A stretch of DNA of 64,000 bases, taken from positions 57,011 to 121,010 of the forward strand of contig CAWDCE010000009.1 in the NCBI GenBank assembly GCA_963800725.1. The letters are read 5' to 3'. Source of the DNA: Bog-473 sp963800725 (GTDB taxonomy: Bacteria; Actinomycetota; Acidimicrobiia; Acidimicrobiales; RAAP-2). Numbering within the stretch: the stretch's first letter is position 1; each line of letters opens with the position of its first letter. Below the pieces are notes generated by a model. That model had not been told where the DNA came from. It searched no databases and saw only the letters and a list, made by a program, of their open reading frames with translations. The translations under genes and the position numbers were made by a program. Shown here in pieces: positions 45,900-55,251 of this stretch.

Positions 45900-47221
45900 A
45901 TGCCGAATGAACCCATGACCATCCCCGGCACCGACGGCCGCCTCGTGAGCGAGCTCCCGGGCCCGGCCTCTCGGGCCCTGACCGAGCGTCGTCTGGCGGC
46001 GATACCGCGTGGCGTCGGCACCACGTTGCCGGTGTATATCGCAGACGCTGGGGCAGGCTTTGTGCTCGACGTCGATGGGAACCGACTGATCGACTTCGGG
46101 TCGGGAATCTCGGTCACCAACGTCGGCAATAGTGCGCCGGCGGTGGTGCAGGCGATCAAAGAGCAGGCGGAGCGGTTTACGCATACCTGTTTCCAGGTGA
46201 CCCCCTATGAGAGCTACGTGGCGGTGTGCGAACGGCTGAATGAGCTCACTCCGGGGATCATGACAAGCGTTCGTTCTTGGTGAACTCGGGGGCAGAAGCG
46301 GTTGAGAACGCGGTCAAGGTGGCCCGCTATGCGACGGCACGCTCCAAGGTGGTCGCCTTCGATCATGGGTTTCACGGCCGCACGCTCCTGGCCATGAGCC
46401 TCACCGGGAAGGTGAATCCCTACAAACTCGGGTTCGGACCGTTCGCCCCCGAGGTCTACCGGGCGCCGTACTCGGATCCCTATCGGGGAACGGGCCGCCT
46501 CGAGGATGTCATCAGGTTGCTCGAGACCACCGTCGGCGCCGACACGATCGCCTGCGTCGTGGTCGAACCCATTGCCGGCGAGGGTGGTTTCGTGGTGCCC
46601 GAACCTGGTTGGTTACCGGGCCTCGCCCAATGGTGCACCCAACACGGGGTGCTTCTCGTCGCCGACGAAGTGCAAAGCGCCATGGGGCGCACGGGTAAGT
46701 GGTTCGCCTGCGAGCACGAGGGGGTCGTCCCCGACCTGGTCACGACCGCCAAGAGCATCGGTGGGGGATTGCCCCTCGGGGGCGTGACCGGCAGGGCCGA
46801 GATCATGGAGTCGGTCCACCCCGGTGGCCTGGGCGGCACATTCGGTGGCAATCCCCTTGCGTGCGCCGCGGCGCTGGCGGTCTTTGACATCATTGAGTCC
46901 GAGGGATTGCTCGACCGGGCACGGCGGATCGGCGAGACCGCTCGAGCGCGCCTCGACAAACTCGTGGACCTCGACGGGCCGGTCGGGCAAGTACGCGGAC
47001 GGGGCGCCATGATCGCCCTCGAACTCGTCGCGCCAAACAGTCGCGAACCCGACCCAGCGACGACCCAGCGGGTGGCGCAGCGTTGTCACGCACAGGGCCT
47101 CTTGGTGCTCACGGCGGGGACGTACGGAAATGTCCTGCGGTTGCTGCCCCCACTGGTGATCTCCGACGAACTGTTCGACGAGGGACTCGAGATCCTCGAA
47201 TCGGCACTCCTCGAGTCGTAA
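45900..47221 (+). CDS. class III aminotransferase (4-aminobutyrate type), frameshifted
   Basis: About 440 aa. The N-terminal part (PRGVGTTLPVYI, VLDVDGNRLIDFGSGISVTNVGN, HTCFQVTPYESY) is followed after one missing G in the GGGG run at 46253-46256 by FLVNSGAEAVENAVKVAR, FDHGFHGRTLLAMSLTGK, VVVEPIAGEGGFV, the PLP-binding ADEVQSAMGRTGKWFA and the Lys in TTAKSIGGGLPLGG. LGGTFGGNPLACAAALAV completes the fold. ATG at 45900 has GGAGGG before it. It most resembles GabT; product would be succinate semialdehyde, substrate for the aldehyde dehydrogenase at 40888. Confidence 0.88.
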
Positions 47222-47333
47222 CCGAATCCGACACGGTCGGCATCGAGGGCCGGCCAAACGTCGTGGCCCCAGACTCCGGTGGGCCATCTCGGTCATCGCT
47301 GTGGGCGGGGCCACGACGATGATGGCCCTCAGG

Positions 47334-47886
47334 TCACACTAGGTGTGTCGCCTCGTAGGTTCCCCACTCTTGGCGTAGCACATCGCAGATTTCCCCGACG
47401 GTTGCGCCAGAGGCGAGGGCGCGGCTTGATGGGGTACAACACGTTGTCCGTGCCCGATGCCGCCGCGCCGATGTCGGCCAATGCCGCGTCCACCGCCGGT
47501 TGGTCCCGTGCATCGCGCCCGTGCGTGAGCCGTTCGACCTGGGTGTATTCGATCTGGGGATCGATGCGCAGCGGCTGGTAGGTATCGCGCTCTTCGATCG
47601 TGAACGCGTTGACGCCGACGAGGGTCCTTTGGCCCGAGGAGATCTCTTCGGCGATCCGGTAGGCGTTGCGCTCCACCCCGGACTGCTGGAAGCCGGCCTC
47701 GATGGCGGCGGCGGCTCCGCCCAGCTCTTCGATCTCGGCCAGCAGTTCAGTGACTTTGGATTCGATCTCGTCGGTCAGGGATTCGATGGCGTACGAGCCG
47801 CCGAGCGGGTCGACGATGTCGGCGACGAATCCAGTGTGCGGCGCGGGGATTGGCCTCGACAGGGCCGAAGGTCCCCTCCTGATCAA
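47334..47886 (-). pseudogene. C-terminal fragment of methylmalonyl-CoA mutase catalytic subunit
   Basis: The readable part starts at GFVADIVDPLGGSYAIESLTD and continues ELLAEIEELGGAAAAIEAGF, YRIAEEISSGQRTLVGVNAF, LRIDPQIEYTQVERL to NVLYPIK; skipping one base near 47424 gives RALASGATVGEICDVLRQEWG and a TGA at 47334. These are the last 165 or so residues of the 520-aa mutase alpha chain (adenosylcobalamin domain absent). The N-terminal two thirds are missing: the frame opens by a TTG overlapping the CoA-transferase stop. A deletion has probably fused the remnant to this operon. Confidence 0.8.
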
Positions 47887-49140
47887 CGCTGGTTATTTGG
47901 ACCCAATCCAAGACCGCCGACAGCATCTGAGAGCTGGGCGCGGGCCCGAGGGTGAGCGACCTGGTCAATCAGCAGCTGGGCTTGGAGATGTTGGCTCCGC
48001 CCGAAGATCTCGGCACACCCATGTTCGGTTATGACCACCGAATGCTGAAATGAGCAGGCTGGCACCGTCAATATGGGCACGACGGTCGAAGTGTCGGTCT
48101 TGTCGTGCCACGAGCGCAGACCGATCACGGCGTGGCCACCGATGGAGTGCAGTGCTCCGACGACGAAGTCGGACTGGCCCCCGAAGCCCGAGTAGATGCT
48201 GCCGTGGACATAGCTCGCGTTGGCTTGGGCGTACAGATCGACCTGGAGCGCCGTATTGACGGAGAGCAACGCGGGATGTGCCGCAATCCGCCCTGGATCG
48301 TTCACCACCTCTGTCCGGCGCATCACGACGCGAGGATTGTTGTCGGCCCACGCATAGAGCTCGGGCGACCCAAAGAGGAACGAAGCACAGATCGGGCGAC
48401 TTTGGTCGAGCGCGCCCTCTTGTTCGAGGCCCAACACTCCGTCGCTGACCATTTCGGACCACACGCCCAGGTTTTTACGTCCACCGAGATGATGGGCGGC
48501 GGTATCGGGAACCTCTCCGATCCCGAGTTGCACCGTGCCCCCGTCGGTCGCGTACCCGGGCCACCTGTTCACCAATGGCCATCGACGTGGCGTCGGCCGG
48601 GGCAACGGCCGGAGAGGGCAGGGCGACATCGACCTCGAGCGCGAGATCGATGTCGGCAACGTCGATGAGGGCGTCGCCGCCGATGAAGGGCATGTGGCGA
48701 TTGACTTGGGCGACTACGAGTCCACCGTTGCGCCGAGCCCGGTCTAAGGCGGCGGGGAGTATGTTCACCTCGATCCCGAGTGACACTTTGCCGTGGCGTG
48801 GTGGCGACGTATGGATGAGCACCGCATCGGGTGGCCAGAGAGATTCAAAGAGCCGAGGGACGAGCGAAAGTCGCATCGGGAGATACTCGAGACCGAGGTG
48901 CCCCCGGGCTCCGGGTCCGACGAAGGGCGTCTCGATGGTGAAGCCGGTGCGGCAGGGCCAATCCTGTTGGGGATTGAGGACAAAAGCCCGACATGAGGCG
49001 AGGGTCTGGTCGAGCAGGCGAACCAGTTCCCAGGGCGTGGCGAAATTCCCCGACACCACGACGAGGGGGCTCGGACCATCGATGGCCTCGAGCCGGTCGG
49101 CAATGGTCTGCTCACTCACGAAGCGCAGGAGGGGACTCAT
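47883..49140 (-). CDS. acetyl-CoA hydrolase/4-hydroxybutyrate CoA-transferase family, frameshifted
   Basis: About 419 aa. The N-terminal domain (PLVVVSGNFATPWELVRLLDQTL, GKVSLGIEVNILPAALDRARRNG, VVAQVNRHMPFIGGD) joins, after removal of one base in the run at 48555-48557, to ATDGGTVQLGIGEVPDTAAHHL, the active-site segment GVWSEMVSDGV with its Glu, YVHGSIYSGFGGQSDFVVGA and VVITEHGCAEIFG. This is the Cat1/4-hydroxybutyrate CoA-transferase family. It starts 10 bases after the DUF6390-like stop, so it is the last intact gene of the hydrogenase operon. A role in reduced-acid fermentation linked to NAD(P)H is possible (inference). Confidence 0.85.
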
Positions 49141-49150
49141 TTGCCGGTGC

Positions 49151-49990
49151 TCAGGCGTCGCACACGACGGCAGGGCCCGGGGTGGCCAGTGAGTTCACGG
49201 CGGCGAGGTTCTGGTTGGTGCAATAGCGCAGCCATCCGAGCGCACCAGGTGAGAGGCGGTCGCAGACCCAATCCCAGTGGAGCGACACCATGTCGCCCGG
49301 CTCGAGGTCGTCGTTGAATCCGACCCCATCAAGGCTGCGCCGAACGTGTTCGATCCGATTTGGGCCGAGCACCAGTCGAGAACCGTCAAAGGTGAGCGCC
49401 CGGCTGGTGACGGCGACCATGTCGCCGGAGATCTCGACGGTCTGGCCCCAACGGATGCGGCATCGATCGAGCACTTCTAAGGGAGGGCCCTCCATGCCGG
49501 CTCGAAGGAGCCCCAGCCATGGATAGACGGCAAAGACGTGAAAGCTGTGCTGGGGTATTCCTCCTGCGCTCGCGGCAGACACCAGTGATTCGAACGTGCG
49601 ACCGGTTCGCTGTTCGAACCGATCGCTCAGTGACCTTGCTAACGATCCAGGCGACACATGGGAGAGCAGTTCGTTGCCGATCCAGTACGCCTCGACCACG
49701 CGTCGGTCGAGTGGGTCACCAATGTGGGCACAATGGGCGAGCAGCTCGAGATAGGGCCACGCTCCTTCGAACCGGGCCGCCAGGTGCTCGAGGTCGGCGA
49801 CGTTGGTGCCTTCGCTCCCTGCACCAAGGAGCGCCGAGGGATCACCCGGCCCGCAGTAGCCGAGCGAGTTGGGCGGGTAGGCGTATTTGGCGAAGAGCAC
49901 CGGCCCCGGTGACGGCGCGACCGGGCGCCAGAGGCTGGCATTGGCGACGAGTTGGGGTGATGGCCCGGCCGGGGTGCCCAACGTGGTCAT
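49151..49990 (-). CDS. hydrogenase-cluster protein, DUF6390-like
   Basis: A 279-aa soluble protein: LFAKYAYPPNSLGYCGPGD near the N-terminus, AARFEGAWPYLELLAHCAHIGDPLD, RVVEAYWIGNELL and HSFHVFAVYPWLGLLRAG, then a C-terminal beta part with EPGDMVSLHWDWVCDRLSP. It overlaps the EamA stop and lies in an unbroken hydrogenase operon. I recognise it as the DUF6390-type protein seen in such clusters, but that name should be checked. Conserved Cys and His suggest a maturation or metallocenter role (inference). Confidence 0.7.
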   Translation of the reverse strand: MTTLGTPAGPSPQLVANASLWRPVAPSPGPVLFAKYAYPPNSLGYCGPGDPSALLGAGSEGTNVADLEHLAARFEGAWPYLELLAHCAHIGDPLDRRVVEAYWIGNELLSHVSPGSLARSLSDRFEQRTGRTFESLVSAASAGGIPQHSFHVFAVYPWLGLLRAGMEGPPLEVLDRCRIRWGQTVEISGDMVAVTSRALTFDGSRLVLGPNRIEHVRRSLDGVGFNDDLEPGDMVSLHWDWVCDRLSPGALGWLRYCTNQNLAAVNSLATPGPAVVCDA

Positions 49991-51039
49991 TGAAGGGCCA
50001 AGTCGCCTGATTGCGCGGTATTGCGACGGCGAAGGGTCATAAAGAGGACGGCTCCGGCACCGAGCGCGATGAGCACGAGGCCGAATGCGTCTGACGCCAA
50101 GGACGCCGTGCCCGCCGCCGCCTGGAGCAGGGCGGTGACCACGGCACTCGCCACCAGGATCGACGTCACATCAATGGCGCGAGCGCGTGCGAGTGCGGTC
50201 ATCCAGGTCGCGACGTACGCGGACAACAAGAGTCCGGTCAGGAGTACCCAGCCAACTTGTGTGGCATCGAGCGAGAACAACGCCCGCAGGGCACCACTCG
50301 CGGCGAGATACACGATCAGCGTCAGAGCGCCGACACCCATGCGAATCATCGAAATGACCGCTGGCGAGATCCCCCGCAAGAGCACCTTGGCCACCACCAC
50401 CTCAATGGCCCAAAGTAACGAGGAAGCCAAGACAAGGAGTTCGCCTTTCGATGCGGCCAGGTGGCCGACACCTCCGGCAACGGCCACTTCGCCCACCACC
50501 AAGAGTCCGATCGCTCCGAGATTCCACCAGGTGATCCGTTCGTGCAGGAACGGCACGGCCAGGAGTGCGACCCAGATGACCAGGGTGTCCCTCCAAAAGG
50601 CGGCAGGTGTGGCCGTGGTATCGGCCAGGCCGTCGAAGAACAACACGAACGCGATTCCCCCGCCGACGATCCCGACATAGGCCAACCCAACCCATTTGAG
50701 AAGTGCTCGATCTGGCCTCTCGGGTCGGCTGGACCCGGCGCTGGCCGGGTCACGTTGGGTCTCGACGAACCGTGCGCCGGCCGACGCCGGCCATCGAGCG
50801 CGGAGGCGCCATGCCACCAAGCCGGCACCGATCAGGATCACCGTGGCGACAAGGTTCTTCGCCGTCGTGTAGACCGCGGGCGACTCGACGGCGTGCACGC
50901 CGTAGCTGTTGACGAAGATGGAGAGCCCACTGACCAGTGCCGTGATCGCGGCGACCAGCGTCCCGGGAAGACCGTCCCGCTCGCTGGCGCGAACGGGTGG
51001 CTCGGTGGCACCCGATGCGGGTGGCGTCTGGGTACTCAT
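49987..51039 (-). CDS. EamA/DMT-family transporter in hydrogenase operon
   Basis: A 350-aa protein with ten membrane helices in two EamA repeats (ALVSGLSIFVNSYGVHAVES to FLHERITWWNLGAIGLLVVGE, and ELLVLASSLLWAIEVVVAKVLLRG to the end). EamA proteins export or import small metabolites. Its start and stop overlap HypC and the DUF6390-like gene by 4 bases each, so its production is coupled to hydrogenase maturation. A transporter for nickel or for a metabolite is possible, but nothing in the sequence shows which. Confidence 0.85.
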   Translation of the reverse strand: MSTQTPPASGATEPPVRASERDGLPGTLVAAITALVSGLSIFVNSYGVHAVESPAVYTTAKNLVATVILIGAGLVAWRLRARWPASAGARFVETQRDPASAGSSRPERPDRALLKWVGLAYVGIVGGGIAFVLFFDGLADTTATPAAFWRDTLVIWVALLAVPFLHERITWWNLGAIGLLVVGEVAVAGGVGHLAASKGELLVLASSLLWAIEVVVAKVLLRGISPAVISMIRMGVGALTLIVYLAASGALRALFSLDATQVGWVLLTGLLLSAYVATWMTALARARAIDVTSILVASAVVTALLQAAAGTASLASDAFGLVLIALGAGAVLFMTLRRRNTAQSGDLALQ

Positions 51040-51266
51040 GGGGCGACCGCTCCGGCTCGTTTGAAGTCCGCAGCCACCGCTTCAGCGTCGCGTGCATCGA
51101 CTCGGTCGATGGCATAGCCACTATGGACGACCAGCCATTCCCCAATCCTCGGGGTGGGGCCATCGAGTGCCAGCAACGAGACCCGGTGCACCGTGCCGTC
51201 GAGGTCTTCGACAAGGACGCAATCCGTGTGTGTCTCCACCACCCGATGAAGCCTGCTCATGCACAT
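51036..51266 (-). CDS. hypC: HypC/HupF-family hydrogenase assembly chaperone
   Basis: A 76-aa protein beginning MCMSRLHRVVE; Cys2 is the essential residue of HypC, which carries the Fe(CN)2CO unit to the large subunit. HRVSLLALDGPTPRIGEWLVVHSGYAIDRVD is the beta-barrel typical of the family, with the GYAI.RVD ending. It overlaps the maturation protease by 10 bases. HypA, B, D, E and F are not in the window. Confidence 0.85.
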   Translation of the reverse strand: MCMSRLHRVVETHTDCVLVEDLDGTVHRVSLLALDGPTPRIGEWLVVHSGYAIDRVDARDAEAVAADFKRAGAVAP

Positions 51267-51736
51267 AGTTGAACCTCGCTGATCAACTCGACAACATGTT
51301 CGACTGCATGCGCCAATGCGGCGTCGACCCGAGGGCTCAGGCCGATTCCGCGGCTGAAATCCTCTCCTTCGATACCGACCACCACCACCCGGCGCGGCGC
51401 GTGCCCGACGGCGTGGGCCAAGCGGAGGGCGCCGGCGAGTCCGATGCCGTGAGTGCTCGTCGTGGCCCCTCGATCGCCGAGTGGGTGTTTCTCGCCGCTG
51501 AGCTCGACGATTTGCACGGTGCCGGGAACCGAACCCGAACGCACCGCGTCGATGATCACGACGAGGTCAGCTTCGTCCCAGACCCCGAGTAAGTCGAGCG
51601 GCTCGGCCAAGGGCCCGATGTCGCGGCCGCACCCGGCCTGGCGAATCGCCCGCTCGGCCACCAGTGGCCCTGCGGCATCGTCATGTCGGTACTCACTCCC
51701 GATTCCCGCCACCATGACCAGCGGTGCGGGGGTCAC
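51257..51736 (-). CDS. hydrogenase maturation protease (HyaD/HycI family)
   Basis: A 159-aa endopeptidase that trims the large-subunit C-terminus after nickel insertion. VAGIGSEYRHDDAAGPLVAE carries the first Asp metal ligand of the family, DLVVIIDAVRSGSVPGTV the second, and STHGIGLAGALRLAHAVG the His. VVVVGIEGEDFSRGIGLSPRV is characteristic. It overlaps the large-subunit stop by 4 bases. The large subunit ends VDRS after DPCISCAAHFL, consistent with a C-terminal peptide to be removed. Confidence 0.9.
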   Translation of the reverse strand: MTPAPLVMVAGIGSEYRHDDAAGPLVAERAIRQAGCGRDIGPLAEPLDLLGVWDEADLVVIIDAVRSGSVPGTVQIVELSGEKHPLGDRGATTSTHGIGLAGALRLAHAVGHAPRRVVVVGIEGEDFSRGIGLSPRVDAALAHAVEHVVELISEVQLCA

Positions 51737-53050
51737 GACCGATCCACCGAGACGTCGAGGAAATGGGCGGCGCAGGAGATGCAGGGATCATGGTTGCGCA
51801 CGGTCTGTTCGCAACGCCACTCGAGCTCATCGTCGCTGAGGTCGAGCCCGGCTTGGACCACCCGCCGCAGGTCAGCTTCGATCGTGAGCTGGTTCTGCGA
51901 TGTCGGCGCCATGATGCGGGCCGCAAGGATGGTTCCGTCCTCTCCGATCTCATAGCGGTGGAGGAGGAGTCCGCGGGGCGCCTCGGTGACGCCGGTGCCG
52001 GTCGCGGTGCGAGCGTGGGTCGAAGGCTGCACGCTGAGTGCGGGAGGGTCGGGCGGCGAATAGGCCTCGACCAACGCCAGCGCTTCGTCGCAGGCGAATA
52101 CCAGCTCGACGGCTCGCACCACGATGCTTTGAAAGGGATTCGTGCATACGGGCCCGAGGCCCGCCGCGGTCGCCGCCTGTGCGGCGATTGGCGGCAGGGC
52201 ATCGAAGTTGAGGGCATAGCGCGCCAAAGGACCGGTGAGATAGGGGTCACGGCCCCCGAGTCGAGCATGGAGCGCGGTGGAGCGCGCCACGTGCTCCTCA
52301 ACCGCCAGATCGGCGAACTCCTCGGGACTGATGTCGAGACCGTCGGACGACGATGGCCTGCCCCGTTCAATCGGATAGCGACCCGAATCGCGGAATGCGA
52401 CGAAGCGGTAGTCGCCGGTGACTTCGGGGATGTCGAATTCCGACACCCATCGCACCGTGTCCAACGCCGCATCACGGGCCTTGCGCAGTGGCTCGGCGAG
52501 CGACGCCACCGCTGCGGGATCGGGGGCGCGGTAGAAGCCACCGACCCGGACATTGACCGGATGGACGGCACGACCACCCACGGTCTGCATGACCAGATTC
52601 CCCGTGCGCTTGAGATTGAGCCCCCGCTCCACCGCCGAGCGGTCGCGTTCGGCCAACTCGACGGCGTCGGCGCAGCCCAAGAAGTCGGGAGCGTGTAAGA
52701 GGTAGATGTGGAGGGCGTGGCTCTGGATCCATTCGCCGCAATAGAGGAGCCGGCGCAGTTTGCCCACCCGGTCGTCCACCGTGACACCGCACGCAGCTTC
52801 CATGGCGGCGCACGCACTCATCTGGTAGGCGACCGGGCAGATGCCGCAGATGCGTGCGGTGATGTCGGGTGCTTCGCTGAAATGGCGCCCTACGAGGAGG
52901 GCTTCGAAGAATCGGGGGTGGTTCGAAAATCTCGAGTGCGACGTCGGCGACGGTGCCGTCGTGCACGGTGACCCGCAGCGACCCCTCGCCTTCGACCCGA
53001 GAAATGCCCTCGACACCGATGGTGCGTCGCGCCCCTGATCCATGGGTCAT
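51733..53050 (-). CDS. hyhL: [NiFe] hydrogenase large (alpha) subunit, group 3-type, frameshifted
   Basis: About 439 aa. N-terminal GVEGISRVEGEGSL, L1 motif ARICGICPVAYQMSA and C-terminal L2 motif DPCISCAAHFL supply the four nickel/iron Cys ligands. The N-terminus is in another frame: EIFEP joins PRFFEALLVGRHF once one C is dropped from the C5 run at 52914-52918. The sequence resembles the alpha subunits of cytosolic NAD(P)-linked sulfhydrogenase-type (group 3b) enzymes. It lacks a membrane anchor and signal, so it is cytosolic. The start ATG 53050 overlaps the small-subunit stop. Confidence 0.92.
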
Positions 53051-53899
53051 GACAACTGGGCCTTCTCGGGTGTTGGGCCGCGGGCACGAACTCGACCGGT
53101 ACGGCCCCGCCCTCGGCGGCGCTCTGCGGCGAAGGCCGGGGCTCCGGCATTGAAGGTGGCAAAGAGGCGCGCCAGTCTCGGGACGTCATTCCTTGATTTC
53201 GGAGTTCGTCGGCGAGCGAGGCCGTGTTGGACGTGGCAGTGGGGCCGAAGCAACCGAAGCAACCGCGCCCGACGCTCGGGCACAGCGCGCCACAGCCCAT
53301 CCTGGTCACTGGACCGAGACACGGAGCCGCCCCGGTGACGAGCAGGCAGACCGTTCCTCGGGCCTTGCATTCTTGACACACCGAGTGGCCAGGGATCACC
53401 GGGGTTCGTCCGGCCAGCGAGGCGAGCAGCACCTCGAGGAGTTGCTTGCGGTCGATTGGGCAACCGTGGAGCTCGTAGTCGACCTCGACATGCTCGGCGA
53501 TCGGGGTCGAGGTGTCGAGGGAATCGAGGTACTCGGGGTGGGCGTAGACGGTGCGTCGCATACGCACCGGCCGAGGCGAAGTTCCTCAGTCCCTGTATCC
53601 CGCCCGCGGTGGCGCACGCACCGATGGTGATCAGTCGCCGCGACGCTTCGCCGTATGTGGATGATGCGCTCGGCGTCGAGCGCGGTGGTGATGGATCCTT
53701 CCACGAGCGACACGTCGTAGGGTCCAGCCACGCTGGCCCGGGACATCTCGGTGAAGTGGGCGATATGCACGGCGTCGGCCAATGCCAGCAACTCGTCCTC
53801 ACAATCGAGCAGGCTGAGCTGACAGCCATCGCACGATGCGAACTTCCACACGGCCAAGGAGGGGCGTGGGTCGCGAGGTGTTGTTCCTTTAGCGTTCAT
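53047..53899 (-). CDS. hyhS: [NiFe] hydrogenase small (delta) subunit, three frameshifts
   Basis: About 284 aa when three indels are bridged (near 53653, 53560 and 53150). SLAVWKFASCDGCQLSLLDCE holds the proximal-cluster Cys, YDVSLVEGSITT follows, then TIGACATAGGIQGLRNFAS, YELHGCPIDRKQLLEVL, CQECKARGTVCL, PCLGPVTRMGCGALCPSVGRGCFGCFGP and the C-terminal FATFNAGAPAF. Cys number suits three iron-sulfur clusters. No twin-arginine signal is present, as in group 3 enzymes. ATG 53899 overlaps the gamma stop (ATGA). Three breaks in one gene make a sequencing problem likely. Confidence 0.88.
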
Positions 53900-54718
53900 C
53901 GTTCGCGCTCGGTCAACAGGCGTTCGACGACGTTGGCGTAGGGCAACACCGGCCCGTCGCGGCACAAGAGCAACGGACCCAACTGGCAGTGCCCGCACCA
54001 TCCGAGTCCGCATTGCATGTTGCGCTCCAGGGAAACCTGTATCCGTGAAGCACTCAGTCCTTGCTTCATAAGAGCTTGAGCAGTGAAGCGCATCATGATT
54101 TCGGGACCACAGATCATGGCTGTCGTCGTCACCGGATCGAAATCGACCTGATCGAGTAACGAAGTGACCACGCCCACATGACCGGACCAATGTGATGCGG
54201 CCACATCGACGGTGATGGCGACGATGCCCCCCGCCTGTTCCCACGCCTCGAGATCTCGACCGTAGATAATCTGACCTGGCTCGCGAGCGCCGACAATGAC
54301 AAAGACGCGGCCACCGCCGGTGTCGCTACGGTGCACGAGTCTCGTCGATCGCGCCACGCAGTGGCGCCAGTCCAATACCGCCGGCCACGACGATTACGTC
54401 GCCGGTACGCACGTCCTCATCATCGACGCCCCACGATGTGCCGAACGGTCCGCGAACCCCGATCATGTCGCCATGCCCAGCTCGACACAGGGCGGCCGTC
54501 ACCGGCCCGACATTGCGCACGGTGTGGCGGAGTGGTCCGCCTTCTCTCCTGGATCCGCTCACCGAGATGGCGGCCTCGCCGACGCCATAGGCCGTCAACA
54601 TGTTGAATTGGCCAGGGACGAAATCGAGGGATTGGCCCGTCATTGGCTCGAGGTCCAATGTGACGACATCGCTCGTGTCCTCATGACGTCGGACAACACG
54701 GTGGGGGATGGGGACCAT
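53896..54718 (-). CDS. hyhG: hydrogenase gamma subunit (FAD/NAD(P)-binding, 2Fe-2S), frameshifted
   Basis: About 273 aa. The FAD-binding barrel (SLDFVPGQFNMLTAYGVGEAAIS) and the NAD(P)-binding VVAGGIGLAPLRGAID are followed, after dropping one base near 54343, by RLVHRSD, VFVIVGAREPGQIIYGRDLE, MICGPEIMM and RIQVSLERNMQCGLGWCGHCQLG. The last segment holds the Cys ligands of a 2Fe-2S cluster. It moves electrons between the hydrogenase module and NAD(P). ATG at 54718 fits the family N-terminus; no ribosome site is seen. Its stop overlaps the small-subunit start. Confidence 0.9.
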
Positions 54719-54780
54719 GGGTGTGGTTCGGCGATGCAATGGGCACCGTCGCAGCGATTCCCCCCGGACCAGCGAGCAGG

Positions 54781-55251
54781 TCAGTGGCCATTTTCGGACC
54801 CGTAGAGATCGAGCAGTCGGATTCTCGTGGCCTGGAGACGCTCGAGCAGCACGGCCGCCACCCGGCTCACCAGGAGATGTCCGAACGCATCGTCGGTGTC
54901 GGCTTTGGCCCGCAGACACGCGCCGTCCACGGCGACGACGCCAACCGAGTCAACCGCCCTGGCGTCGAATTGCCACTTGTAGGGCGCAAAGAGCCAGCTC
55001 CACCCGACCGTCGCACCGGGGCCAACGGTTTCGATCACCATGGCCCCGCCGTTCGGCGCATGGATCTCGATGGCGACCGTGCCACGTCGAACGAGAAAGA
55101 GCGTGTCGGCCTCACCGCCTTCTTTAAGCAAGAGTTCGCCCGCCCGGTAGGCGACGTTTTGGGCACACCCGGCAACCTTCGCCACGGCATCGCCAGGCAA
55201 ACCGGCCAGCAGCTGGTGGTGAGCTACAAGCTCGGCGATGGACGTCGTCAC
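54781..55251 (-). CDS. cyclic nucleotide-binding (Crp-like) domain protein within hydrogenase operon
   Basis: A 156-aa protein from GTG 55251, which overlaps the beta stop. It is a single cNMP-binding beta barrel (LAGLPGDAVAKVAGCAQNVAY, FLVRRGTVAIEIHA, GPGATVGWSWLFAPYKW) plus a C-terminal helix (HLLVSRVAAVLLERLQATRIRLLDLY). No DNA-binding helix-turn-helix follows, so it is not a Crp-type activator. Its place between hydrogenase subunit genes suggests a regulatory or accessory subunit of the enzyme. The typical ligand Arg-Ser/Thr pair is not clearly present (WSWLFAPYKW region), so the ligand is uncertain. Confidence 0.8.
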   Translation of the reverse strand: MTTSIAELVAHHQLLAGLPGDAVAKVAGCAQNVAYRAGELLLKEGGEADTLFLVRRGTVAIEIHAPNGGAMVIETVGPGATVGWSWLFAPYKWQFDARAVDSVGVVAVDGACLRAKADTDDAFGHLLVSRVAAVLLERLQATRIRLLDLYGSENGH

